The notes under the pieces: model-generated
The model's input: only the letters and a program-made list of their open reading frames with translations
What the model was told of the DNA's origin: nothing
Database searches by the model: none
In this document: positions 57,546-64,000 of the stretch, one piece after another
Numbering within the stretch: the first letter of the stretch is position 1
How the letters are laid out: each line of letters begins with the position of its first letter
Made by a program: the position numbers and the translations under genes
Source of the DNA: an uncultured Porphyromonadaceae bacterium
GTDB lineage: Bacteria; Bacteroidota; Bacteroidia; Bacteroidales; Muribaculaceae
Reading direction: 5' to 3'
Assembly (NCBI GenBank): GCA_900548975.1
Contig: URMS01000012.1
Location: 1 to 64,000 of the forward strand
Length of the DNA: 64,000 bases

Positions 57546-58955
57546 TTAGTTTCGTTCGAGCCGCACAGCGGCATTGCGCAGCGAGGCCACGCGCAGACGC
57601 ATGTTGGAGGTCTCGCGCTCGCTGTCGAGAATGGCTCCTGCTACCGAGGTGTCGCCCCGGCGGTATTTCTCGCGCAGGACATTTTCAGCCGCGAGCTGGC
57701 GGCGCAGCAGCACCTCGGCGCCAAGATATTCGAGTATGGCGGCGCGGGCCTGTTCGTTGCGGAAATCCGACAGCGATGTATATACCTTGCCGTTGCCCAT
57801 GTCGATGGCGAAGCGGGGCGATGTCTTGCCGGAGCTTTCGCCGGCCGATGCCTCGGGAAGTTTCTGTGCCAGCAGACTCTCGTAGTCGGTATCGGGATTC
57901 TGCATGAGCGATATGTCGGTGAGACGCGCCATTGCCACCAGGTTGGGATCGTCGGGGTCGGCGTTGACACGCATCTGCGAAGGCATGAACACATACACAG
58001 TAATCTTGCCGGGAATATGATTGCGGTCGGTGGCCCACCATCCGAGGCCGGTGGTCTCGTCGATGGCGAGCATGAAGTCGTTGTCGGGAGTATTGTAAGG
58101 CATGCCCATGTTCTGGGGCACGAAATATCCGTCGTCGGTGCGGCGGGTCATGAATATGTCGAGACCGCCGAGCGAGTTTTCGCCGTCGTTGGCAAAATAG
58201 AGTGTCATGCCGTCAGGCATCAGGAACGGATACATGGCGCTACCGCCCTCGCCCAGATCGCCGGCAAGGGGTGCGGGATGGTCGAGAGTGCCGTCATCGA
58301 GAATACCGGCGCCGTAGAGGCTGTACACGCCGTCGGCATCGGCGGCCGACCACAGTATCTCGCTGTTGTTCTCGGGCATGTAGCCGGTAGATAGCCCGGC
58401 ATCGGCGGTGGCGCCTATGCTGCTGAGCGCTTCGGCGGGCAGTATGCGGCCGGCCTGCTGCGACAGGCGGTAAGCCTCGAAAAACCGGAGCGAGTCGACA
58501 GCAAGAGAATCGACTATCTCTATTTTCTCAACACGCCCGAGCATGTTGCGCAGCATCACCAGACGCGATGTCATGGCCGCATGCTCTTCGGGAACATCTT
58601 TCTTGGCCTTGGTTAGGATGGCGCTCCATTTGTCGAGATGCTCTTCGGCATCGTCGACCATATAGCGGTCGATGGCATACTCTGCCAGGAGCTGCGCGGC
58701 CTCGGCCACACTGCGGCTCTCGGCCTGCTTCAGCGGGGCCAGAGCCCCCTCGTAGTCGCCGAGCTTATAGAGCGACGCACCGAGAAAGAAATTGCCGTTG
58801 CCGTCGCGCGGACTGCGCTTCACCACCTGGCGGGCCTTCTCGGCGGCCTCCTCGTAGTTGCCTTCGCGATAGAGCTTGCGGGCCTCGTCGACAGGTGCGG
58901 CTGCCGCCGATGTCATCACAGCAAGCGATGCGATAAATATATATAGCCTTTTCAT
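57546..58955 (-). CDS. Exported TPR and PD40-propeller-like protein
   Basis: A 469-residue exported protein with a signal peptide (residues 1-20). Residues 22-95 are TPR repeats (EARKLYREGNYEEAAEKA, LGDYEGALAPLKQAE). About 190-330 contains strands with PD40/WD40-like pattern (MYPFLMPDGMTLYFAND, LGGLDIFMT). The end is helical and charged. This combination occurs in periplasmic proteins linked to outer-membrane and gliding/secretion machinery in Bacteroidetes; its own role is unknown. It sits between mltG and floA in the long minus-strand operon. Confidence 0.78.
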   Translation of the reverse strand: MKRLYIFIASLAVMTSAAAAPVDEARKLYREGNYEEAAEKARQVVKRSPRDGNGNFFLGASLYKLGDYEGALAPLKQAESRSVAEAAQLLAEYAIDRYMVDDAEEHLDKWSAILTKAKKDVPEEHAAMTSRLVMLRNMLGRVEKIEIVDSLAVDSLRFFEAYRLSQQAGRILPAEALSSIGATADAGLSTGYMPENNSEILWSAADADGVYSLYGAGILDDGTLDHPAPLAGDLGEGGSAMYPFLMPDGMTLYFANDGENSLGGLDIFMTRRTDDGYFVPQNMGMPYNTPDNDFMLAIDETTGLGWWATDRNHIPGKITVYVFMPSQMRVNADPDDPNLVAMARLTDISLMQNPDTDYESLLAQKLPEASAGESSGKTSPRFAIDMGNGKVYTSLSDFRNEQARAAILEYLGAEVLLRRQLAAENVLREKYRRGDTSVAGAILDSERETSNMRLRVASLRNAAVRLERN

Positions 58956-58992
58956 CTAAAAAACTCTAAACTAAGTAAAACCGGTAGTAATC

Positions 58993-60018
58993 TCAAAGTT
59001 TCACACCGCGACGCTCAAGAGCCATATGATAGCGGGCGGCGTTGATGCGGTGACGGTTGTAGGTCTCGGCAAAATCGTGATAGCCCGAAAAATCGCTCTT
59101 GGCGCACATATACAGATAATTATGCTGTGGTGCATCGAGCACCGCATCGATAGTCGAGGCTTCGGCCACGCGGATAGGGCCCGGAGGCAGACCGGTGACC
59201 CTGTAGGTATTATAGGGCGAATCGACCGACAGGTGGGAAGCGCCGATACGGCGCAGCGAGAAATCGCCGATGGCAAACTTCACCGTAGGATCGGCCTGAA
59301 GCTGCATATTGCGCGCCAGGCGGTTGAGGTAGAGCCGTGCCACTTTGGGACGTTCGTCTGCTTTGTTGGTCTCTTCTTCGACAATGGAAGCGAGCGTGGC
59401 CACTTCGACCGGACTGAGACCGAGCTTTGCAGCCTTAGCACGGCGGTCATCGTTCCAGAAAGCGCTCCGAGTAGCCAGAAGTTTCGACACCACATCGGGT
59501 GCGGCGGCTGTCCAGTAGAACTCGTAGGTATCGGGCAGGAAAGCCGCTGTATACTGCTCGGGACGGGCGAAACCGGCCTCCGGAAGTATCGAGTCGCATG
59601 CCGCCACAAACGACGCCGAGTCGCATTCGAGCACCTCGGCCACGCGGGCTGCAAGCTGCCCGAGGGTGCGCAGATTGTTATAGGTAAGTCTCACCGGGGT
59701 CTGACGGCCGGCCATGATGGCACGCGACACACGTATGGCCTGCTCGCCGGGGGCAACCATATATGAGCCGTGGGCCTTGGCGGCGACACCGCCCTGACGC
59801 TCCCACAGCGTGGCCACCTTGCCGCCGTAGGAATCGCCGAGTTTCTCCTGCAGGATATCGCGCACGGCCTGTGCGTCGGCGCCCGAGGGTATATTTACAC
59901 GGACGGCTTCCTCACCGCCGAACGGTGCCGTGGCATACCGCCACGCCACAAAAAGCACACCGGCCACCGCGAGCAGCAACACTAAGGTGCATATCAATAT
60001 CTTTTTAGTCTTCTTCAC
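58993..60018 (-). CDS. mltG: Endolytic transglycosylase MltG
   Basis: A 341-residue inner-membrane enzyme that cleaves nascent peptidoglycan and is thought to end glycan-strand growth. One membrane helix covers residues 7-27, a LysM-like region follows, and the catalytic domain has Glu214 in ASIVEEETNKADERP, then LQADPTVKFAIG and SPYNTYRVTGLPPGPI. The start codon is GTG at 60018; the -7 promoter box ends only four bases upstream, so the message is nearly leaderless. First gene of the ten-gene run reaching aroB. Confidence 0.95.
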   Translation of the reverse strand: MKKTKKILICTLVLLLAVAGVLFVAWRYATAPFGGEEAVRVNIPSGADAQAVRDILQEKLGDSYGGKVATLWERQGGVAAKAHGSYMVAPGEQAIRVSRAIMAGRQTPVRLTYNNLRTLGQLAARVAEVLECDSASFVAACDSILPEAGFARPEQYTAAFLPDTYEFYWTAAAPDVVSKLLATRSAFWNDDRRAKAAKLGLSPVEVATLASIVEEETNKADERPKVARLYLNRLARNMQLQADPTVKFAIGDFSLRRIGASHLSVDSPYNTYRVTGLPPGPIRVAEASTIDAVLDAPQHNYLYMCAKSDFSGYHDFAETYNRHRINAARYHMALERRGVKL

Positions 60019-60022
60019 CTTA

Positions 60023-60054
60023 CAAAATTAGCATTTTTCCGCCAATTGCCCAAA
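60023..60054 (-). promoter_or_regulatory. Promoter of the mltG-aroB operon
   Basis: On the minus strand TTTG (60054-60051), a 20-base spacer and TAATTTTG (60030-60023) match the Bacteroidetes promoter exactly. Transcription should start near the GTG codon at 60018. Confidence 0.78.
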
Positions 60055-60113
60055 AATGGGCGCTATCAAAAAACAATTTATTTGAGACCTCGTCCACAGA
60101 CGGCAAAAAGTCG

Positions 60114-60121
60114 TATATTTG
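60114..60121 (+). promoter_or_regulatory. -7 element of the HD-domain gene
   Basis: TATATTTG ends eight bases before the ATG at 60130, implying almost no leader. It overlaps the upstream in-frame extension from 60046 and so argues against that start. Confidence 0.5.
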
Positions 60122-60129
60122 TGAGCAAT

Positions 60130-61113
60130 ATGGATACTATGACCGACTATGCAGCCGAATTCGGCCCCGAGGTGATGCGCCTCTACAACTACTGGAACAG
60201 CTTTTTCGACGGAAAGGTGGTCTTCAACCGCCCGTTCAGCAAAGTTCATGCCGCCGGCCACTGCCGCCGTGTGCTCCTCCACGCTCTGGTGGTGGGGCTC
60301 GACGTCTTCGGGCCCGACGAAGATGCCCTCGAGATTCTGGCGCAGGCATCGGTATTCCACGACACCCGCCGAATCGACGAAGGCTTCGACACCGGGCACG
60401 GCGCACGTGCGGCAGTGTACTATAAGGAATATTGCACCGCGCACCCCGACGTACGCTTCCACCCGGAAACGGTGTTTCTGATCCGCTACCACGACCTCGA
60501 TGACGAAAAGGGCATAGAAGCCATCCGCAGGCAGTTCGGCGCCGACGCACCGCGTGTGGAGAAGCTGTACGCCGTGTTCAAGGACGCCGACGCGCTCGAC
60601 CGCCCTCGCCTCGGGCCCTACGGCCTCGACCCCCTGTATCTGCGCACCGACAAGGCACGCGCGCAGGTGGATTTCGCCAAACGTCTCGTAGCCGAGACCA
60701 TCGACCCCGAGGCCTACCGCAAAGTATGCCGCGATGTCGACAGAGTGATGAGCCGACAGCGCAAGATGATGCTTATAGACGGCGCGGCGTCCGACGGTCT
60801 TGTCCGCTACATCCTGCAGACCGACGGCCAGTATGCGGTGCGCGTGCTCGCCGAAGGCGCCTCCATATCGCCGGCCCTGAGGCAGGCTCTCGCAGACACC
60901 TCGGGCGCAGTCGAAAACATAGAGGGGAATGCCGATGTTTTCGGGTCGCCGGACACCGCCGCAATACTTCACGACATCATCACCGCGGGGCATATAGTGC
61001 GTATCGACATATGCGGGCGCACGGCAGCCGTCGAGGCATCGCTCGAAGCCGGCAAGCGCCTCTACCCCGCCATACACTGGCGCGTACTGGCACCCTTCAC
61101 AAGCCCGGTGTGA
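60130..61113 (+). CDS. HD-domain metal-dependent phosphohydrolase-like protein
   Basis: A 327-residue soluble protein with an HD domain in its first half: an early His in SKVHAAGH, the HD pair in ASVFHDTRR, and an Asp in FKDADALDRPRL. HD proteins usually hydrolyse nucleotide or other phosphate esters. The second half has no motif I recognise. A start at 60130 is preferred to the frame from 60046 because of the adjacent -7 element. It is transcribed away from mltG and closed by a strong hairpin. Confidence 0.8.
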   Translation: MDTMTDYAAEFGPEVMRLYNYWNSFFDGKVVFNRPFSKVHAAGHCRRVLLHALVVGLDVFGPDEDALEILAQASVFHDTRRIDEGFDTGHGARAAVYYKEYCTAHPDVRFHPETVFLIRYHDLDDEKGIEAIRRQFGADAPRVEKLYAVFKDADALDRPRLGPYGLDPLYLRTDKARAQVDFAKRLVAETIDPEAYRKVCRDVDRVMSRQRKMMLIDGAASDGLVRYILQTDGQYAVRVLAEGASISPALRQALADTSGAVENIEGNADVFGSPDTAAILHDIITAGHIVRIDICGRTAAVEASLEAGKRLYPAIHWRVLAPFTSPV

Positions 61114-61130
61114 TATATCCCCCCACAAAA

Positions 61131-61183
61131 AAATTTCGCCGACACCTTGGGCACGGAAGTGCGACAAGGTGTCGGCGAAATTT
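61131..61183. terminator. Perfect 19-bp bidirectional terminator
   Basis: AAATTTCGCCGACACCTTG at 61131-61149 pairs exactly with 61165-61183 around a 15-base loop. It lies between the convergent HD-domain and trigger factor genes. Confidence 0.92.
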
Positions 61184-61200
61184 ATGCGGTTACGCGGCTG

Positions 61201-62607
61201 TTATGCCTCGCCCTCGGCTTCGGCGGCAGCAACTTCTGCTCCGCTGGCATTGTTGAGGGTGTCGACAAGAGCGCGGAATTCGTCGAGCGAAACGGTCTTC
61301 TCGTTGAGTTTCACGGCGTTGTGTATAGCGTTCATGAGCTTCGAGGTGTAAGCCTGCTCTACGAGGCGACGGCGCTGATCCTTGTCCTTAAGGAGGTTCT
61401 CGGCATAGTAGTCGGCCATCTGTTCGGCCATCTGACCCATACCGTACTGGATGAGCTGCTGCATGGCGATAGAGCGGGCGATAGCCTTGACATCGTCCTC
61501 TTCCACCTTGATGCCCATAACCTTGCCGGCCTGACCTTCGATGATTTCCCACTTCATACCGGGGATAGCCATCTTGAGTTCTTTGTCGACGTCCTCTTCC
61601 TTGATTTCGGGGTTAACGCGGACAATGAACTTACGCAGGAATGCCTCGGGAAGCTGCATGTTGGTGCCGTAGGTCTCCATAAGATAGTCTTCGGCAGTGC
61701 GGATAAAGAGGCTGCGGCTGTTGGGCTGGAGGCTCTGTGCGATCATGTCGCGCACACGTGCGAAGTACTCCTCTTCGTTGTGAACGGTGTCGGGACCGAA
61801 CACCTTGTCGTAGAATTCCTGACCGAGTTCGGCGGGTTTGTTGACCACATACTCGGTGATTGTCATTTCGAAGTTACCGCGGGCTTCTTCCACACGATCG
61901 CGGTCGATATGGAGCATGGACGAGATTTCGGCCTCGTTGCCGTCGCATGTGGCGAAAGCGTCGAACACAACCTTGTCGCCTGCCTTTGTGCCTTCGAACT
62001 TGTCGGCTTCAGCGTTGCTCTTGAAGAGGAAGGGAGCCACGATGCCGTCGGTCACCTGGATGCCGTCGGCCTTAACCTGGCCGTCTTCGGCAAGCTGCAT
62101 GATAGTGCCCTTGACGAGAGCGCGGTCGCCGTAGGTGTCGGTGGTCACACGGTCACCGGCCTGCAGACGAATGTTCTTGTCCTGCTCGGCAACCATCTCG
62201 TCGCTGACGGCGATGTTATAGAAGTCGAGCTCCACATTCTGGTCGAATACCATGTTGAGTTCGGGCATCAGACCGATTTCGTATACGAAAGTATAGTCCT
62301 TCTCGTCGAGGTTCATCTCGTTGTCGTCGGCGGGGATGGGCTGACCGAGAATCTGGATCTTGTTGTCTTCGATATATTTGAGAGCGGCATCGGAAGCTAC
62401 GTCGTTGAGAACGCCGGCTTTTACCTGCTTGCCGAAACGCTTCTGGAGCTGTGCCATGTCGACATGACCTTTGCGGAAGCCGGGGATCTGACGGTTCTGA
62501 CCGATATCCTTAAGTTCTTTCTTCACGCGGGCGGCATAATCTGCTTCTTCGATTTTTACGACCAGACGGCCTTCGAGCTCGCCGGTCTTTTCGAGTGTTA
62601 CGTCCAT
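61201..62607 (-). CDS. tig: Trigger factor
   Basis: A 468-residue ribosome-bound chaperone. The ribosome-binding loop is IPGFRKGHVD near residues 42-51. The long helical C-terminal arms are present; the middle PPIase-like domain is poorly conserved, as usual in Bacteroidetes. The last 15 residues are Ala/Glu-rich. Its 5' leader carries a tight hairpin and a -7 box. Confidence 0.93.
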   Translation of the reverse strand: MDVTLEKTGELEGRLVVKIEEADYAARVKKELKDIGQNRQIPGFRKGHVDMAQLQKRFGKQVKAGVLNDVASDAALKYIEDNKIQILGQPIPADDNEMNLDEKDYTFVYEIGLMPELNMVFDQNVELDFYNIAVSDEMVAEQDKNIRLQAGDRVTTDTYGDRALVKGTIMQLAEDGQVKADGIQVTDGIVAPFLFKSNAEADKFEGTKAGDKVVFDAFATCDGNEAEISSMLHIDRDRVEEARGNFEMTITEYVVNKPAELGQEFYDKVFGPDTVHNEEEYFARVRDMIAQSLQPNSRSLFIRTAEDYLMETYGTNMQLPEAFLRKFIVRVNPEIKEEDVDKELKMAIPGMKWEIIEGQAGKVMGIKVEEDDVKAIARSIAMQQLIQYGMGQMAEQMADYYAENLLKDKDQRRRLVEQAYTSKLMNAIHNAVKLNEKTVSLDEFRALVDTLNNASGAEVAAAEAEGEA

Positions 62608-62664
62608 TATGTATCTGTTTTTATGTATGTTTTGTATTTCGTTCCACTATACGGTTCAACGGAA

Positions 62665-62682
62665 AAACCGCGCCTGCGGTTT
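62665..62682 (-). other. Hairpin at the extreme 5' end of the tig message
   Basis: On the minus strand AAACCGC (62682-62676) pairs with GCGGTTT (62671-62665) around the loop AGGC and is followed by TT. Transcription from the -7 box at 62691-62698 should begin near 62684, so the hairpin would be within the first bases of the RNA. It may protect the 5' end. Confidence 0.5.
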
Positions 62683-62690
62683 CCGAACTG

Positions 62691-62698
62691 CAAAATTA
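62691..62698 (-). promoter_or_regulatory. -7 element of tig
   Basis: TAATTTTG on the minus strand, about 84 bases before the tig ATG. No -33 box is clear. Confidence 0.5.
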
Positions 62699-62809
62699 AT
62701 ATTAATTTTTTGTATTACGGCCATTTTGGCACCCTGCGTCCGTCTTTTTTTCGCTAAAATGAACTTAGAGGCGCTAACAGACGTTAAAAAACACATACAA
62801 GCACACACA

Positions 62810-63406
62810 ATGAAAAATATATCGCTCATTCCTCAGCAGGCACACAAACCGGCTCCAGGCACTCTTCTCGATGCCATCTACCGCCGTCATACCGACCGTT
62901 TCTTCAGCCCAAAGCCTCTCGATGCGGAGCATCTGTCGCAGCTTCTTTGGGCGGCCTACGGCATAAACCGCCCCGACGGACACCGCACGGTCCCGTCGGC
63001 AATGGCCCTCTACCCTCTGCGCATATACGCCTTCATGCCCGAAGGCGTGTACCTCTACAATCCGGTGGAGTCGCGGCTCGAAGCGGTTGCCGAAGGCGAC
63101 CATCGGGCCGCTGCAGGAATGCAGGATTTCGTTGCCTCCGCACCGCTCAATCTTGTAATATACAGCGATTACGACGCCTTGCGCACAGGCGATCCCCACA
63201 CCGACAAAATGATGGAAGGCCTTAAAGCCGCAATGTCGGCGCTCGATGCCGGCGCCGTAGCCGAAAACGTGTATCTCTACTGCAGCTCGGAAGGCATCAA
63301 TGTGGTCGAGCGCATGATGGTCGACTCCGATGCTGTCGCCCGGCTTCTCTCGCTGCCCGACAGCTATCATTTCCAGGTCGCCCTCTCCGTGGGATACGGT
63401 GCTTAA
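62810..63406 (+). CDS. Nitroreductase family protein (SagB-like)
   Basis: A 198-residue FMN-dependent oxidoreductase of the nitroreductase fold. LLDAIYRRHTDRFF is the N-terminal FMN phosphate-binding segment, followed by LLWAAYGINRPDGHRTVPSA; the late helix AENVYLYCSSEGINVV and the end FQVALSVGYGA are also typical. Its substrate is not visible. Earlier in-frame starts at 62609 and 62759 precede AT-rich leader sequence with no family similarity; the ATG at 62810 fits best. The stop is two bases from the convergent methyltransferase gene. Confidence 0.87.
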   Translation: MKNISLIPQQAHKPAPGTLLDAIYRRHTDRFFSPKPLDAEHLSQLLWAAYGINRPDGHRTVPSAMALYPLRIYAFMPEGVYLYNPVESRLEAVAEGDHRAAAGMQDFVASAPLNLVIYSDYDALRTGDPHTDKMMEGLKAAMSALDAGAVAENVYLYCSSEGINVVERMMVDSDAVARLLSLPDSYHFQVALSVGYGA

Positions 63407-63408
63407 AG

Positions 63409-64000
63409 CTATTTGCTTAATTCCCAGAAGGCAACCGCCGAGGCAGCAGCCACATTGAGAGAGTCGACGCCGTGGCACATCGGTATTTTCACCGTGTAGT
63501 CGGCGCCGACTATTTCGTTCTGGGCCAGGCCGTCGCCCTCGGTGCCAAGCACTATGGCCAGACGCGGCTCGGCGGCGAGCACAGGATCGCCGATGCTTAC
63601 CGAATCATTGCGCAAGGCCATTGCCACAGTCTTGAAACCGAACTGCCGCAGATAAGCGGCACCGGCGCCCTGCGGCAGGAATGTCCAAGGAATCAGAAAT
63701 ACCGAACCCATCGACACACGCACGGCACGGCGGTTGAGCGGGTCGCACGAACTTGCCGTCAGCACCACGGCGTCCATGCCGAGGGCGGCCGCCGAGCGGA
63801 ATATTGCACCGATATTTGTAGTGTCGACCACGCCGTCTATCACGGCCACACGCCGCGCATCGGCCACCACATCGGCCACGGCGCGGGGCGCGGGTCGGCG
63901 CATGGCGCAGAGCACACCGCGGGTCAGCACATAGCCGGTGAGACCTGCAAGTAGGTCGCGGTCGCCCACATACACCGGCACACTGTCGCCGCACATTGCT
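63409..64000 (-). CDS. SpoU/TrmH family RNA 2'-O-methyltransferase (partial)
   Basis: The 3' part of a gene that runs off the right edge. About 195 codons are visible. The three SPOUT motifs are present: NIGAIFRSAAALG, VLGTEGDGL and IPMCHGVDSLNVAAASAVA. The enzyme should 2'-O-methylate a ribose in tRNA or rRNA using AdoMet. An internal ATG at 63996 is not taken as the start, because the family normally has an N-terminal substrate-binding domain upstream. Confidence 0.93.
   Translation of the reverse strand, partial: AMCGDSVPVYVGDRDLLAGLTGYVLTRGVLCAMRRPAPRAVADVVADARRVAVIDGVVDTTNIGAIFRSAAALGMDAVVLTASSCDPLNRRAVRVSMGSVFLIPWTFLPQGAGAAYLRQFGFKTVAMALRNDSVSIGDPVLAAEPRLAIVLGTEGDGLAQNEIVGADYTVKIPMCHGVDSLNVAAASAVAFWELSK

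Overview
The window is chromosomal DNA of a member of the order Bacteroidales, most likely a fairly GC-rich gut lineage such as Muribaculaceae; the family is inference. The support is a recurring promoter of the Bacteroidetes type (TTTG, 19-21 bases, TAnnTTTG), a type III glutamine synthetase, the long form of PurF, FloA, OmpP1/FadL, DUF4136 and DUF5715-like lipoproteins, many short lipoprotein signals, and a secreted protein with a sorting-signal-like C-terminus. No rRNA, tRNA, CRISPR array, phage or SusCD pair was found. Long antisense frames shadow most genes because of base composition; they are left out.

Layout. 1-6505: an aquaporin, a large minisatellite, two divergent MATE exporters and an ABC-F ATPase. 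6541-12510: M13 metallopeptidase, an unknown lipoprotein, PepT, MiaA and NadC, all on the plus strand, closed by a bidirectional hairpin. 12597-16664 (minus): type III glutamine synthetase directly abutting PurF, behind a 230-base leader. 17093-21263 (plus): a secreted GH13 enzyme and a GH95 fucosidase, separated by a 335-bp non-coding element with 33-bp inverted repeats. 21332-30002 (minus): grpE-dnaJ; a 2-hydroxyacid dehydrogenase-OmpP1-ispE group; and patatin-GH13-prs. 30193-34499 (plus): a translationally coupled pair, a receiver/PPDK_N-type protein and a coiled-coil protein ending in QLSLF. 34500-38605 (minus): DUF4136 lipoprotein and the typA-folP-cdaA operon. 38750-46233: a mixed region with an AT-rich Fic gene, a TlpA-like thiol oxidoreductase, a GH43-like enzyme, a membrane protein of unknown role and a secreted esterase-like fusion. 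46400-60018 (minus): a nearly gap-free ten-gene run from mltG to aroB. 60130-64000: HD-domain protein, trigger factor, nitroreductase and a partial SpoU methyltransferase.

How genes fit together. GlnN makes the glutamine that PurF consumes. The two CAZymes form a small glycan unit. TypA, FolP and CdaA are overlapping or closely packed, linking a ribosome-associated GTPase, folate synthesis and c-di-AMP. The mltG-aroB run is dominated by envelope functions (MltG, FloA, AsmA-like, an M15-like lipoprotein). The strongest candidates for undescribed biology are the receiver/ATP-grasp plus QLSLF coiled-coil pair, the small inverted-repeat element inside the GH13-GH95 unit, and the 16-bp minisatellite that places AGGAGG every 16 bases behind a MATE gene.
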